The notes: generated by a model not told the origin, from the letters alone. A DNA stretch of 64,000 bases from Pseudovibrio zosterae (GCF_033843645.1 NZ_JAWXVZ010000011.1:1-64000), one strand, 5' to 3'; positions 35,248 through 44,531 are shown, counted from the first letter of the stretch. Made by a program: numbers and translations.

Positions 35248-37530
35248 ATGCAAGAAAGCCGAGAATCTGGCCCCTACAAAGAGCCTGCTGACCTGAAAGG
35301 GGCAACTTCCCTCGAAGCTATCAGACAGGTTGTGCCAACCACTCCGGCCTCCAAGACGTCAACCGTACTACGCCTCCTTTCGCTTGTAGCAGGTATTCTT
35401 GGTCTCGCGGTCTCACTGGGCCTTAGCTTTCAACCCTTGCCAGCTGCTGCTTTGGCACCTTGTATCGCGTTTCTCTCAGGGGCGATCGTCTTTCGCCGCT
35501 TTCCTGCTGCAGATGAAATTGCGCGATATTGGACCCGTCAGCAGGTGGAAAGTGAAGTCTCCGAACTGCCAGAGGGCCTCGAACTTGAGGACGTTTACAG
35601 CTCTGCCCTGCAAGAGGTGAACGCCCAGCACCAGAGTGTCCTGGAAGCGTTGGGTGCTATCGTCATTCGGCGCGATGGCGAAGGCCGTGTGCTCTACGTG
35701 AATGAGGCAGCGGCCCATGCGTTCAAGCCCGGCGACCAACCGCGGGTCGGTGAATTTCTCAAACTTCCAACCCTTTCTGGGGGCCTTACTTCGCACGCAC
35801 CAGCAGTGAACGAGACGCCTTCCGAGGTTGAGATCGACACCCAAAAAGGGCCTCGATGGTTCTCCGTTCTCAATCTTCGGGTCAGTGACAGCAGTGGTGC
35901 TGCGCCCGTTTTGCAAACTATCCTTCGAGATGTCACCCAGCGCCGACGCGCAGAAGAAAAACTCCGTGAAGGGTTGAGCCAAGCCGCCATTGCGAACGAA
36001 GCCAAGTCGCGTTTTCTCGCAACGGTTAGCCATGAAATCCGAACGCCGCTCAATGGCATTTTGGGGATGGCAGGCCTATTGCGTGACACCCGGCTCAGCC
36101 CGGAGCAGAGGACATACGTCGATGCCGTCGATACCTCCGGTCAGGCCCTGCTGGTTCTCATTGACGAGTTGCTGGACTACTCCAAGATCGATGCGGACAA
36201 GCTTGCTTTGAACGTAAAGCCAACGAACTTGCGTAGTGTCGTCGACGGAGTGGTGGAGCTTCTTGCGCCCAAAGCCCAAGACAAGGGGCTGGAAATCGGT
36301 GCATTCATTGACCACGAGCTGCCCGAGATCGTGGAAATTGATGAAGCACGCATACGCCAGATACTTCTCAACCTCGCTGGCAACGGTATCAAATTTACCG
36401 AGAAGGGCGGTATTTCCGTTCTGGTTGAGAAAGATGAAAGGGCCTTAGCTCAAGTCGGCCAGATCCCACTGAAGATCAGCATCTCGGACACCGGACCTGG
36501 TTTTAGTGAAGAACAAGCTGCCCGCATATTCAATGAGTTCGAACAGCTGGATCATGGCCGCACGCGCAAGTTTGGCGGCACTGGCCTGGGCCTTGCGATT
36601 TCTCAAAGGCTCGCACAGTTGATGGATGGAACGATCTCGGCGCAGGGAGAACCGGGTAAAGGGGCAACCTTTACCCTTCGGCTGCCGGTCACCGCAGTTG
36701 AGGAGCCCTACAAAAGGCCAGAGGCAGAGCTGGAGGGCACCAAGGTCTTGCTCCTTTCCAGTGGCGCAACAGAAGCACCCTTGATTGCAAGATGCCTGCA
36801 ACAACATGGATGCACGGTACAAGAACTCTCTGGTGACTCCAGCGATGTGTGGAATGCCCTTTCTCAAGCCAGCTTGCTGATCGTGTGCGAACAGGCTGTC
36901 GCCAACATGGCCAGCTGGCTGGAGATCGCCAAAACGCACCAACCAGAACTCAAGTGCATAGTGGTGGTTGCTCCTTCTGAGAGAGACAAACTCCCGCAGT
37001 TAAAGGCAATCGGCTTCGATGCTTATCTGGTTCGCCCCGTGCGTGGCTCCTCGCTATTGACAGTCGCCGATAAACTGGTGAACGGGGACGCCATGGACCA
37101 GATTAGTGAGGCGGCTGACCCTGAGCGTTCTCTGGTCCACACTGAGACTACACTGGCCAAAAGTGCATTGCGGTTTCTTGTCGCCGAGGACAATGAGATC
37201 AACCGCATGCTTACCGGTGCCCTGCTGAAGAAGATGGGTCATCAGACACACTTCGTCGGCAATGGGGAGGAAGCGGTGAACGCAGCACTGAGTGGCGATT
37301 TCGATGCGGTGCTCATGGATTTGCATATGCCGGGCATTGATGGGGTCACGGCGGTCCGTCAGATCCGCAGTGCAGATAACCCCAGAGCCTTAAGCCTCCC
37401 CATCATCGTGGTGACAGCAGATGTGCTCCCAGAAACACGAGCAGCCGCACTCGATGCGGGCGCAAATGGGTTCATAACGAAACCGCTGAACTTCACCGAC
37501 CTAGCTAACATTCTGAATAGCGTTTATTGA
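35248..37530 (+). CDS. Hybrid sensor histidine kinase/response regulator
   Basis: 760 aa from ATG 35248; a TTG at 35170 overlapping the yifB stop as TTGA would add 26 residues. Two hydrophobic segments (about 42-82) anchor it in the membrane. Then a PAS-like domain (about 125-235), HisKA with the phospho-acceptor His262 in ATVSHEIRTPLNG, HATPase_c (RQILLNLAGNGIKF, GTGLGLAISQRLA), a degenerate receiver (about 500-605) in which the Asp site is replaced by LIVCEQ, and a true receiver (about 635-760) with Asp691 in AVLMDLHMPG. No cognate regulator is adjacent, so phosphate would pass from its own receiver to a partner elsewhere. Confidence 0.9.
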   Translation: MQESRESGPYKEPADLKGATSLEAIRQVVPTTPASKTSTVLRLLSLVAGILGLAVSLGLSFQPLPAAALAPCIAFLSGAIVFRRFPAADEIARYWTRQQVESEVSELPEGLELEDVYSSALQEVNAQHQSVLEALGAIVIRRDGEGRVLYVNEAAAHAFKPGDQPRVGEFLKLPTLSGGLTSHAPAVNETPSEVEIDTQKGPRWFSVLNLRVSDSSGAAPVLQTILRDVTQRRRAEEKLREGLSQAAIANEAKSRFLATVSHEIRTPLNGILGMAGLLRDTRLSPEQRTYVDAVDTSGQALLVLIDELLDYSKIDADKLALNVKPTNLRSVVDGVVELLAPKAQDKGLEIGAFIDHELPEIVEIDEARIRQILLNLAGNGIKFTEKGGISVLVEKDERALAQVGQIPLKISISDTGPGFSEEQAARIFNEFEQLDHGRTRKFGGTGLGLAISQRLAQLMDGTISAQGEPGKGATFTLRLPVTAVEEPYKRPEAELEGTKVLLLSSGATEAPLIARCLQQHGCTVQELSGDSSDVWNALSQASLLIVCEQAVANMASWLEIAKTHQPELKCIVVVAPSERDKLPQLKAIGFDAYLVRPVRGSSLLTVADKLVNGDAMDQISEAADPERSLVHTETTLAKSALRFLVAEDNEINRMLTGALLKKMGHQTHFVGNGEEAVNAALSGDFDAVLMDLHMPGIDGVTAVRQIRSADNPRALSLPIIVVTADVLPETRAAALDAGANGFITKPLNFTDLANILNSVY

Positions 37531-37809
37531 TCATCAACAGCTTTGGCGCGTAAATTTACCCTGCGTCTCAACTCAGCAAGACAGCCACTTTCTGCCCGTT
37601 TGACGCTAGGTAAAACTAAGGTGACTGAAAAACTGGGAGTAACTTTAGGCCATGTCATGCTACTGTATGAATAGGGATTTACGGCAATCCTAGTATAAAG
37701 GACTGGGGAACGACCTTCTCGCAAGGTGCATTGCATTTGACAAAGTCGACTGGACGGTCGGCTAGAAATTGCAGCATCTGCAAGTCAGGTCTCAGGAGAC
37801 GCGGGTTAG

Positions 37810-38754
37810 ATGAACGGATCTGGGCTGTTTTCGCCAAGGAATATTGTTAGGAAGTTCGCTCCATTGAAAGCCAATGGGATCGGGCCCGGCCGGTGGACGC
37901 CAACACCGCTCAAAGCACGTATGATGCACAACGCGCCGCTAAGCTTGGGCCGCGTTGGTTCCCTTGAGGTGCGTCAGGCAGAAAACTGGAAGGAAGTAAA
38001 GCACTCCCAGCGCCTGCGCTATCACGTCTTCTACGAAGAGATGTCTGCAATCGCAGACGCGCAGACCATGCTGACGCGCCGCGACAAAGATGCCTACGAT
38101 GCCATCTGCGATCATCTTTTGGTTGTAGACCATGACAGCCTCGTCAAAACAAAGCCGTTCAGCAAGCCGAAGCCACAAATTGTTGGCACCTATCGCATGC
38201 TCCGTCAGAATGTTGCGGACATGAACGGCGGTTTCTACACGGCTGGCGAGTATGACATTCAGCCTCTTCTGGAACGCCATTCCCACGCAAATTTCATGGA
38301 GCTAGGCCGCTCGTGCGTCTTGAAGCCCTACCGCAACAAGAAGACAGTTGAACTACTGTGGCATGGCATCTGGTCTTACGTGCTCATGCATAATGTTGAC
38401 GTGATGATCGGCTGTGCCTCCATTGAAGGCACGGATCCCGATCGCCTGTCCGAGCAGCTTTCCTTCCTGCACCACTATGCGCAGGCACCAGAGGAATGGC
38501 GCGTGAGCGCGCTTCCAGATCTGCATGTGGACATGAACCGCATGCCGAAGGACAAGGTTGACCAACGCTCTGCGTTGCGTGCATTGCCGCCGCTGATCAA
38601 AGGCTATCTGCGCCTTGGCGCATACATTGGTGATGGCGCTGTCGTCGACCACCAGTTCGGCACCACGGACGTTCTTATTGTCATGCCGGTGTCTGCACTC
38701 AACTCTCGTTATGTTAACTATTACGGCGCTGACGCCAGCCGGTACGCCAGCTGA
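37810..38754 (+). CDS. olsB: Ornithine acyl-ACP N-acyltransferase-like protein (OlsB/GNAT)
   Basis: 314 aa. OlsB transfers a 3-hydroxyacyl group from ACP to ornithine, the first step of ornithine lipid synthesis. Visible are the OlsB/hemolysin-like blocks QRLRYHVFYEEMSAIADA (about residues 75-92), FYTAGEYDIQPLLE, ANFMELGRSCVLKPYRNKKT and IGCASIEGTDPDRLSE. The olsA gene is not in the window. The 279-base upstream gap contains only weak promoter-like sequence (TTGACA at 37737). It has its own terminator. Confidence 0.82.
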   Translation: MNGSGLFSPRNIVRKFAPLKANGIGPGRWTPTPLKARMMHNAPLSLGRVGSLEVRQAENWKEVKHSQRLRYHVFYEEMSAIADAQTMLTRRDKDAYDAICDHLLVVDHDSLVKTKPFSKPKPQIVGTYRMLRQNVADMNGGFYTAGEYDIQPLLERHSHANFMELGRSCVLKPYRNKKTVELLWHGIWSYVLMHNVDVMIGCASIEGTDPDRLSEQLSFLHHYAQAPEEWRVSALPDLHVDMNRMPKDKVDQRSALRALPPLIKGYLRLGAYIGDGAVVDHQFGTTDVLIVMPVSALNSRYVNYYGADASRYAS

Positions 38755-38792
38755 TTTTTTCCGCACATTTCTGCCATTTGTGCGCTGAGGAT

Positions 38793-38826
38793 AACTGCGG
38801 TTAAGGAAAAACCGCAGTTCTTCTTT
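38793..38826 (+). terminator. Intrinsic terminator of the olsB-like gene
   Basis: Ten-bp stem AACTGCGGTT (38793-38802) with AACCGCAGTT (38810-38819), followed by CTTCTTT. Confidence 0.85.
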
Positions 38827-38898
38827 AACGTCGCTTTAAACCCCCTGATTTAGCGTTGGTTTACCAAGAACTACGGAATTCAGGGGTCATCGCGTATC

Positions 38899-41187
38899 AT
38901 GTCGCAGCGCCGCTCAGGGCCAAGACGGGTTGAACCAACGCTCGGAGAACCGAGTGCGCGCCGTGCACGCGCGCCCGGCCCAGCTGGTGCCCCTCGCAAA
39001 CCACAGCCCCCAAAGCGTCCAAGCCCCACCCCGCAAGCCAAGGCTGCCCCACAACCAAAGCCTCGACCGCGGCCTACAGCAGCCAAAGCCGCCGCGCCAG
39101 CGCGCAAAGCCCCACCACAAGTCGCCCAAAAGCCAAAAAGGCGTCCAGCCTCGGCGCGGCCGTCTCCCAAAGCCCGCCAACAAACACTTGCGGCTCTGGA
39201 GGCTGCAACGCGCGGCTCAGGGCGAGGAAAGCGGCAATCGCCGAGCTTTCTATGGCGTGCGACCAAGTTCGTTGCTTACTGGAGCGTCGTGGCGGGCATC
39301 TGGGGCGTGCTCGTCGTTGCAGGCATTCTGACCTATTACGCAGCACATCTGCCGCCTGCGTCAGAGTGGGCTGTGCCAAAGCGACCGCCTAACGTTCAGA
39401 TCGTGGCAGCAAACGGCACCCTGATAGGCAACCGGGGCGACACCGGCGGCGAAGCCATTCGTCTGCAACAACTTCCGCCCTATCTGCCGCAAGCCGTTCT
39501 CGCGATCGAAGATCGGCGGTTTTATTCTCATTTCGGCATCGATCCAATCGGACTATTGCGTGCCGCATACACCAACTACCGAAGTGGATCGACCGTGCAG
39601 GGCGGGTCAACGCTCACCCAACAGCTTGCCAAGAACCTGTTCTTGAACCCCGAACGGACCATTCAACGTAAGATGCAGGAAGTGGTCATGTCCTTGTGGC
39701 TGGAAGCCAATTACAGCAAGGACGAGATCCTGGAAATGTACCTCAACCGCGTTTATCTTGGCGCGGGGGCATATGGCGTTGACGCTGCATCGCGGCGTTA
39801 TTTTGACAAATCCGCACGTTTGGTGACCCTTTCTGAAGCAGCTACGCTCGCAGGGTTGTTGAAGGCACCTTCACGGCTCTCGCCGAGCCGCAACCCGCAA
39901 GCAGCGGAAGATCGCTCGCAAGTGGTAATTGCCGCCATGCTGGATGCTGGCTTCATTACAGAAACGCAGGCCAAGAATGCCTTGATGGACGGCTTTGCGG
40001 TAGCGCACGACTTCAACCGGGGCAGCGAAAACTATGTCGCCGACTATGTAATGGACGTGCTGCCAAGCTTCATTGGCAAGATTGATCAAGATATCATCGT
40101 CGAGACCACGGTGGATATGGATATGCAGCGCGCTGCCGAAGACGCGCTGCGGAATGCCCTTTACAATTTCGAGAAGGATCATGGTGCCCGTCAAGGGGCA
40201 GTGGTCACCTTAAACCGCAATGGCGCCATTCGCGCCATGGTGGGTGGCGGCGACTACAGCCGCAGCCAGTACAACCGCGCAGCCTACGCCAAGCGCCAGC
40301 CGGGCTCGGCCTTCAAGCCTTTCGTGTTCCTCACGGCATTGGAGAACGGCTACACGCCGAACACTGTGCGCAACGACAGACCGATCACCTACCGTGGCTG
40401 GTCCCCCAAGAACTACAACAATCGCTATTATGGAGACGTCACGCTGACCTTGGCACTCGCCAAGTCCATGAACTCGGTTGCCGTGCAATTGGCGAACGAA
40501 ACCGGCCCCAAAAGGGTCATCAGCACGGCTCGCCGCCTTGGCATCTCATCACCGCTCACCAGCAACCCCTCTCTGGCCCTTGGCACCTCCGAAGTAACGC
40601 CTCTGGAAATCGCAGGTGCCTATGTGCCGTTTTCCAATGGCGGATTTGGCATTGTGCCGCATGTGGTGCGCAAAATAAGCACCGAGGATGGCCGGACGCT
40701 CTACACAAGACGTGGAGATGGGACTGGCCGCGTCATCAGCGCCGAAAAAGTGGGTCAAATGAACCTGATGATGGCCAACACCATGCGGGTTGGTACAGGC
40801 CGGAAGGCGGCCCTCGATAGTCGCCCCTCCGGAGGCAAAACCGGCACAACGCAAGGCTCTCGTGACGCCTGGTTCATTGGCTACACCGCTTCACTTACAA
40901 CGGCTGTTTGGGTCGGAAATGACGATAACTCGCCCACGAACAAGGTTACCGGCGGCGGTCTGCCAGCAGAGATCTGGCATGAAACCATGCAAGCTTCACA
41001 CAGGGGCGTGCCAGTAGCAGCGCTTCCAGGCGTGCCGCTGTACTTTGACTCACCTTCACCCATCGCCCGTCCAAATGAGGGTGCTTTACCTCCGCCAAGC
41101 CATGTGGGTAGCATTCAGCCATCTCAGCAGCCCGCCCGTACTGGCGGTCCGTTGAATCTGCTGGGCCGGATCTTTGGAGGCGGATAG
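38899..41187 (+). CDS. Class A penicillin-binding protein (PBP1A type)
   Basis: Bifunctional transglycosylase/transpeptidase of peptidoglycan synthesis, 762 aa. The first 115 residues are cytosolic and very rich in Pro, Lys, Ala and Arg, then a single TM helix (about 125-150). The GT51 domain follows (VLAIEDRRFYSHFGIDPIGL, GGSTLTQQLAKNLFL). The transpeptidase domain has SxxK in GSAFKPFVFL, the KSMNS triad element and KTGTTQ. The lpoA-like lipoprotein 10 kb away could be an activator of such a PBP. It ends two bases from the convergent ygjP-like gene. Confidence 0.94.
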   Translation: MSQRRSGPRRVEPTLGEPSARRARAPGPAGAPRKPQPPKRPSPTPQAKAAPQPKPRPRPTAAKAAAPARKAPPQVAQKPKRRPASARPSPKARQQTLAALEAATRGSGRGKRQSPSFLWRATKFVAYWSVVAGIWGVLVVAGILTYYAAHLPPASEWAVPKRPPNVQIVAANGTLIGNRGDTGGEAIRLQQLPPYLPQAVLAIEDRRFYSHFGIDPIGLLRAAYTNYRSGSTVQGGSTLTQQLAKNLFLNPERTIQRKMQEVVMSLWLEANYSKDEILEMYLNRVYLGAGAYGVDAASRRYFDKSARLVTLSEAATLAGLLKAPSRLSPSRNPQAAEDRSQVVIAAMLDAGFITETQAKNALMDGFAVAHDFNRGSENYVADYVMDVLPSFIGKIDQDIIVETTVDMDMQRAAEDALRNALYNFEKDHGARQGAVVTLNRNGAIRAMVGGGDYSRSQYNRAAYAKRQPGSAFKPFVFLTALENGYTPNTVRNDRPITYRGWSPKNYNNRYYGDVTLTLALAKSMNSVAVQLANETGPKRVISTARRLGISSPLTSNPSLALGTSEVTPLEIAGAYVPFSNGGFGIVPHVVRKISTEDGRTLYTRRGDGTGRVISAEKVGQMNLMMANTMRVGTGRKAALDSRPSGGKTGTTQGSRDAWFIGYTASLTTAVWVGNDDNSPTNKVTGGGLPAEIWHETMQASHRGVPVAALPGVPLYFDSPSPIARPNEGALPPPSHVGSIQPSQQPARTGGPLNLLGRIFGGG

Positions 41188-41189
41188 GT

Positions 41190-41951
41190 CTAGTTAATCA
41201 GATGCAACTGGGCCCCATGGGCCTTCAGCCAGTTTTGCGCCGTTCGGGTGTGTGGTGCCAGTTCATAGCAGAGCTTCCAGAATGCATCTGAATGGTCCAT
41301 ATGCATGAGGTGAGCAACCTCGTGTGCCGCCACGTACTCCAGAATGTCGGGCGGGGCCAGAATGAGCCGCCAAGAAAAGGAAAGTCTTCCGTTCGAAGCA
41401 CAGGACCCCCAGCGCGATTTGGTATCGCGCACCGAGATCGCAGTCGCTTGGCGGCCAATCCGGGCCGTATACCGCGCAACAGCGGCCTCCAGATCCTTGC
41501 GGGCTTCTTCCTTGTAGAACTTAATCAGCTTGCGGCCCAAGGCCTGTGGCTCACCGGGAACGATCAAGACCGCCCCTTCTTCCGTTTCCACGGCCTCGAC
41601 AAGGCCGCGAAGTTTACCAGAACTCTTCAGTGTGTAGCTTTTGCCACGCAACGGCACCGGGACGCCCTCGACCAACTCAGCCTTCGGGGCGCGCTTTGAG
41701 AGGCGCTCCTCGATCCACAAGGCCTGCTTTTCTGCAAATCTTTGCGCAGTTGAAAGTGTCCCGCCATGAGGCACCGTCAACACCGGAGCATCGTCTTCCA
41801 TGGGTAGGCGTAAGATGTACTTCCGCGCCCTTGGGTTGCGGCGCAGCTTGACCGAGATTTCCCGATCAGACAATGCCACCGTTATGGCTTCCGGAAGGGC
41901 TTTGCGGTCTCGAAAAATGGCAGTATTCCAGTCTTTCTCGAAGGTGTCCAC
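41190..41951 (-). CDS. YgjP-like M48 family zinc metallopeptidase (DUF45)
   Basis: 253 aa with the zinc-binding HEVAHLMHMDHSDAFW (about residue 213), in the DUF45/SprT-like layout, and VRDTKSRWGSCASNGRLSFSWRL just before it, both diagnostic of the YgjP family. The start is GTG at 41951; no in-frame ATG exists for the first 50 residues. This GTG is the loop of a perfect stem GGTGTC/GACACC (41943-41957). No function is established for the family beyond the peptidase fold. Confidence 0.88.
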   Translation of the reverse strand: MDTFEKDWNTAIFRDRKALPEAITVALSDREISVKLRRNPRARKYILRLPMEDDAPVLTVPHGGTLSTAQRFAEKQALWIEERLSKRAPKAELVEGVPVPLRGKSYTLKSSGKLRGLVEAVETEEGAVLIVPGEPQALGRKLIKFYKEEARKDLEAAVARYTARIGRQATAISVRDTKSRWGSCASNGRLSFSWRLILAPPDILEYVAAHEVAHLMHMDHSDAFWKLCYELAPHTRTAQNWLKAHGAQLHLIN

Positions 41952-42096
41952 GACACCTGAGTTAGCAGCACCGCCAAAATTTAGGCGCGAGAACCGGCAA
42001 AAGCAATCATCATTGCCACCCCAAATTGGAATATGCCCATTAACAGCGAAAGGGGCACATATCGCGCCCCTCTACCAAGAATCTGATCAACAGCGG

Positions 42097-42510
42097 TTAT
42101 GATGCCGTAGTTGCATCACCAGCAGGGCGACCGCCGCGTGCGGCCATAAATCGATCAAACTCTTCCTTGTCACGTGCGCGGCGGAGTTCCTTCATGTAGT
42201 TGTCGAAGTCCTCGCGCATTGCATCCAGCTTGCGGCGCTCTTCTTCCAACCGCTTCAGCTCAGCTTCACGGTAGTCATCAAAAGCAACATTTCCCGTTGG
42301 AGCATAGCCTGACATCGTATTCACCGCGTCTTTGATGGGATTGGCTTTCCATGCCGTTTCCGCCTGCTTCTTGAACTCGGGAAATTTGTCTCCCCACAAG
42401 ATGTAGGCAAGCATTGCCAAGCCAAGAGGCCAGAAAACGATAAATCCTAGCACCATTAAAGCTATGGTTGCCGGAGTCCAAGCTGGACGAATTACTCCTT
42501 GGTGGGTCAT
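42097..42510 (-). CDS. DUF2852 domain protein
   Basis: 137 aa from ATG 42510, with AGGAGG six bases upstream; the longer reading to 42606 lacks a ribosome site. A hydrophobic N-terminal helix (about residues 15-35, WTPATIALMVLGFIVFWPLG) anchors it, followed by a short cytosolic loop and a long charged helix, LKRLEEERRKLDAMREDFDNYMKELRRARDKEEFDRFMAARG, expected to be a coiled coil. Family of alphaproteobacteria, no known function. A small hairpin (42051-42071) lies downstream. Confidence 0.85.
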   Translation of the reverse strand: MTHQGVIRPAWTPATIALMVLGFIVFWPLGLAMLAYILWGDKFPEFKKQAETAWKANPIKDAVNTMSGYAPTGNVAFDDYREAELKRLEEERRKLDAMREDFDNYMKELRRARDKEEFDRFMAARGGRPAGDATTAS

Positions 42511-42587
42511 AAAATTCCTCCTAAGCAAGACCACATACATGAAGTGGGCTGTCGATAACGGAATTTCAAGTGACTTCACCTTGGCGT

Positions 42588-42606
42588 GAGCCGCAAAGCG
42601 GCTCAC
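42588..42606. other. Hairpin between DUF2852 and phaZ genes
   Basis: TGAGCCGC-AAA-GCGGCTCA (part of a longer GTGAGCCGC/GCGGCTCAC arm) lies in the 150-base gap upstream of the DUF2852 start and after the phaZ stop. On the minus strand it has no T-tail, so it is a possible RNA stabiliser or partial terminator. A second stem, GCGCTA/TAGCGC, overlaps the phaZ stop. Confidence 0.4.
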
Positions 42607-42659
42607 GAAAACAAAAGGCTACATGAAAATAATGGTTTAAGGGCGCTAAAAATCTAGCG

Positions 42660-44225
42660 CTAGCCTTCTTCGGTGAGCTTTTTCGCCTGTTCCACCCAAC
42701 CTTCTCGCAGGATGCGGCCATCAAGCTTTTCATCGAGCGACTGAGCTTGCTCGGGTGTGAGCGCAGCAACTTGCCACAGATGGAAAATGCCTGCCTGGTT
42801 CAGCTCGTTTTCCAGTTTCGGCCCGACGCCGGTGATCTGCTTGAGATCATCGACAACCCCTTCGGTTTGCTCAAGGATGATGCTGTCCTTGATGTCCGAT
42901 GCGGTTTGCGCTTCCTCACCAGAGCCCTTCGCGGATGGTGCAGCACCCGCCAATTGCCTTTGGCGCTCTCGCTCCACCTGCACTGGAATACAGCCCAGCT
43001 TCGGATGTGATTTGATGAAGTCAACAATGCGCGGTGCAATCTCGGACCGATAGCGAGAACCGTTAAACACGCCGTAGTGACCCACATTGGGCTGCACATA
43101 GTGCGCGCGCTTCTCGTCACCCAGTTTTGTTGCCAATGTGTGTGCAGCATGGGTCTGACCCACGCCAGAGATGTCATCTTTTTCACCTTCAACGGTGAAA
43201 ATGGCTGTGCGGGTGATGTGACTTGGATCAACGAGATGGCCGTGATGGGTCAACTCACCTTTCGGTAGTGCATGCTCGATAAAGACCTTTTCTACCGTTT
43301 GAAGGTAGAATTCCGCGGTCATGTCCATAACGGCAAGATACTCGTCGTAGAACTCGCGGTGCTTTTCAGCGCTGTCGCCATCCCCTTCTACCAGATGCTG
43401 AAAGAAGTCTCTGTGCGCCACCATGTGGCGGTCCAGATTCATGCCCATGAAGCCGGAGAGCTGCAAGAAACCGGGATAAACCTGTCGCATAAAGCCTTTA
43501 TGCGGAAATGGCACATCCATGATCACATTGCGCTTGAACCACTTGATGCCCTTCTTGATGGCCAAGTCGTTTACTGCTGTCGGCGCAACGCGGGTGTCGA
43601 TAGGTCCACCCATAAGCGTCATTGTGGAGGGTGCACATGGATTGTTTTGTTCTTCCATGCGCGCAACCGCTGCATAGACCGGAACAGAAGGCTGACAGAC
43701 GGCCAGAACATGAGTGTCTGGGCCGAGGAACTCAAGCATCTCAATGATATAATCGATATAGTCGTCGAGATCGAACTTGCCTTCGGCCACCGGAACCTGA
43801 CGCGCATCCTCCCAATCCGTGATGTAGACATCAAGATCGGGCAGCAATGCCTCAACGGTCCCACGCAACAATGTGGCAAAGTGGCCGGACATCGGAGCTA
43901 CAATCAATAGCTTCGGGTCTTCCTCGCGCCCTTTTGGCAAATCTCGTTTGAAGTGAAGCAGATCACAGAAGGTCTTGCGTAGAACAACTTCTTCAAGAAC
44001 ATCGACGCGTTGCCCAGAGACCAGAGTGGTGTCCAGACCGAACTCAGGCTTACCGTAACGCCGTGTCACGCGCTCCAGCAGTTCGCAAGAGGCGGCAACC
44101 GTTCGGCCCATTTGAGTATGGGTAAATGGATTAAGCGGATTTTGAAAATAAATTTTCGTTGCGTCCGCCGCCGCCCGAACGGGGGACATCATCGCATGAT
44201 TAAGCTCATAGAGTTGGTAGAACAT
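42660..44225 (-). CDS. phaZ: Intracellular polyhydroxyalkanoate depolymerase with C-terminal helix-hairpin-helix module
   Basis: 521 aa from ATG 44225, which follows GGAGGAATATTGGTG; the longer ORF to 44348 lacks conservation. It is a cysteine-type PHB depolymerase of the Ralstonia PhaZa1 class: Cys177 in LAVCQPSVP, Asp350/351 in EGEKDDISG and His383 in VGHYGVFNG line up with the Cys183-Asp355-His388 triad. It mobilises carbon from PHB granules. The last about 60 residues (461-521; LKQITGVGPKLENELNQAGI then LWQVAALTPEQAQ) form a GVGPKLE-type helix-hairpin-helix module, joined by a Ser/Glu/Gln-rich linker (about 420-460), not part of the usual depolymerase. Confidence 0.93.
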   Translation of the reverse strand: MFYQLYELNHAMMSPVRAAADATKIYFQNPLNPFTHTQMGRTVAASCELLERVTRRYGKPEFGLDTTLVSGQRVDVLEEVVLRKTFCDLLHFKRDLPKGREEDPKLLIVAPMSGHFATLLRGTVEALLPDLDVYITDWEDARQVPVAEGKFDLDDYIDYIIEMLEFLGPDTHVLAVCQPSVPVYAAVARMEEQNNPCAPSTMTLMGGPIDTRVAPTAVNDLAIKKGIKWFKRNVIMDVPFPHKGFMRQVYPGFLQLSGFMGMNLDRHMVAHRDFFQHLVEGDGDSAEKHREFYDEYLAVMDMTAEFYLQTVEKVFIEHALPKGELTHHGHLVDPSHITRTAIFTVEGEKDDISGVGQTHAAHTLATKLGDEKRAHYVQPNVGHYGVFNGSRYRSEIAPRIVDFIKSHPKLGCIPVQVERERQRQLAGAAPSAKGSGEEAQTASDIKDSIILEQTEGVVDDLKQITGVGPKLENELNQAGIFHLWQVAALTPEQAQSLDEKLDGRILREGWVEQAKKLTEEG

Positions 44226-44531
44226 CACCAATATTCCTCCGGTCGGCCATTCTTTTTGTTGTACTCCCCCAACGCAAAGAAAGGGCCAACGTATATTGCA
44301 TTGCAACAGACTACGGCAGCTTTCGTAGTGAGTGCAATATATACGCATGTCTACAGAGAGACTAAAGTTGACGCTCGCGTAAGTTCAAGGGGTTATTCAC
44401 GCAATACGCTGTATATCACAAGATATTTTTATGATGCAGCGCAAAATTTACTGAAGGAAACTACACCCAAAATTTGCATAGTTCTTATTTTTCTACTCAA
44501 AAATGCCGGATATGGGACAATAACAATTTCG
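44226..44531. other. Upstream region of phaZ with TGCA-type palindromes
   Basis: 306 bases without a credible gene between phaZ and hemW. TTGCATTGCAA (44296-44306) is a perfect 11-base palindrome, and GTATATTGCA (44291-44300) pairs with TGCAATATATAC (44333-44344) with two extra bases. These TGC-rich inverted repeats resemble PhaR operators, which control PHB genes in related organisms. The remainder (44345-44531) is AT-rich and shows nothing further that I can identify. Confidence 0.5.
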
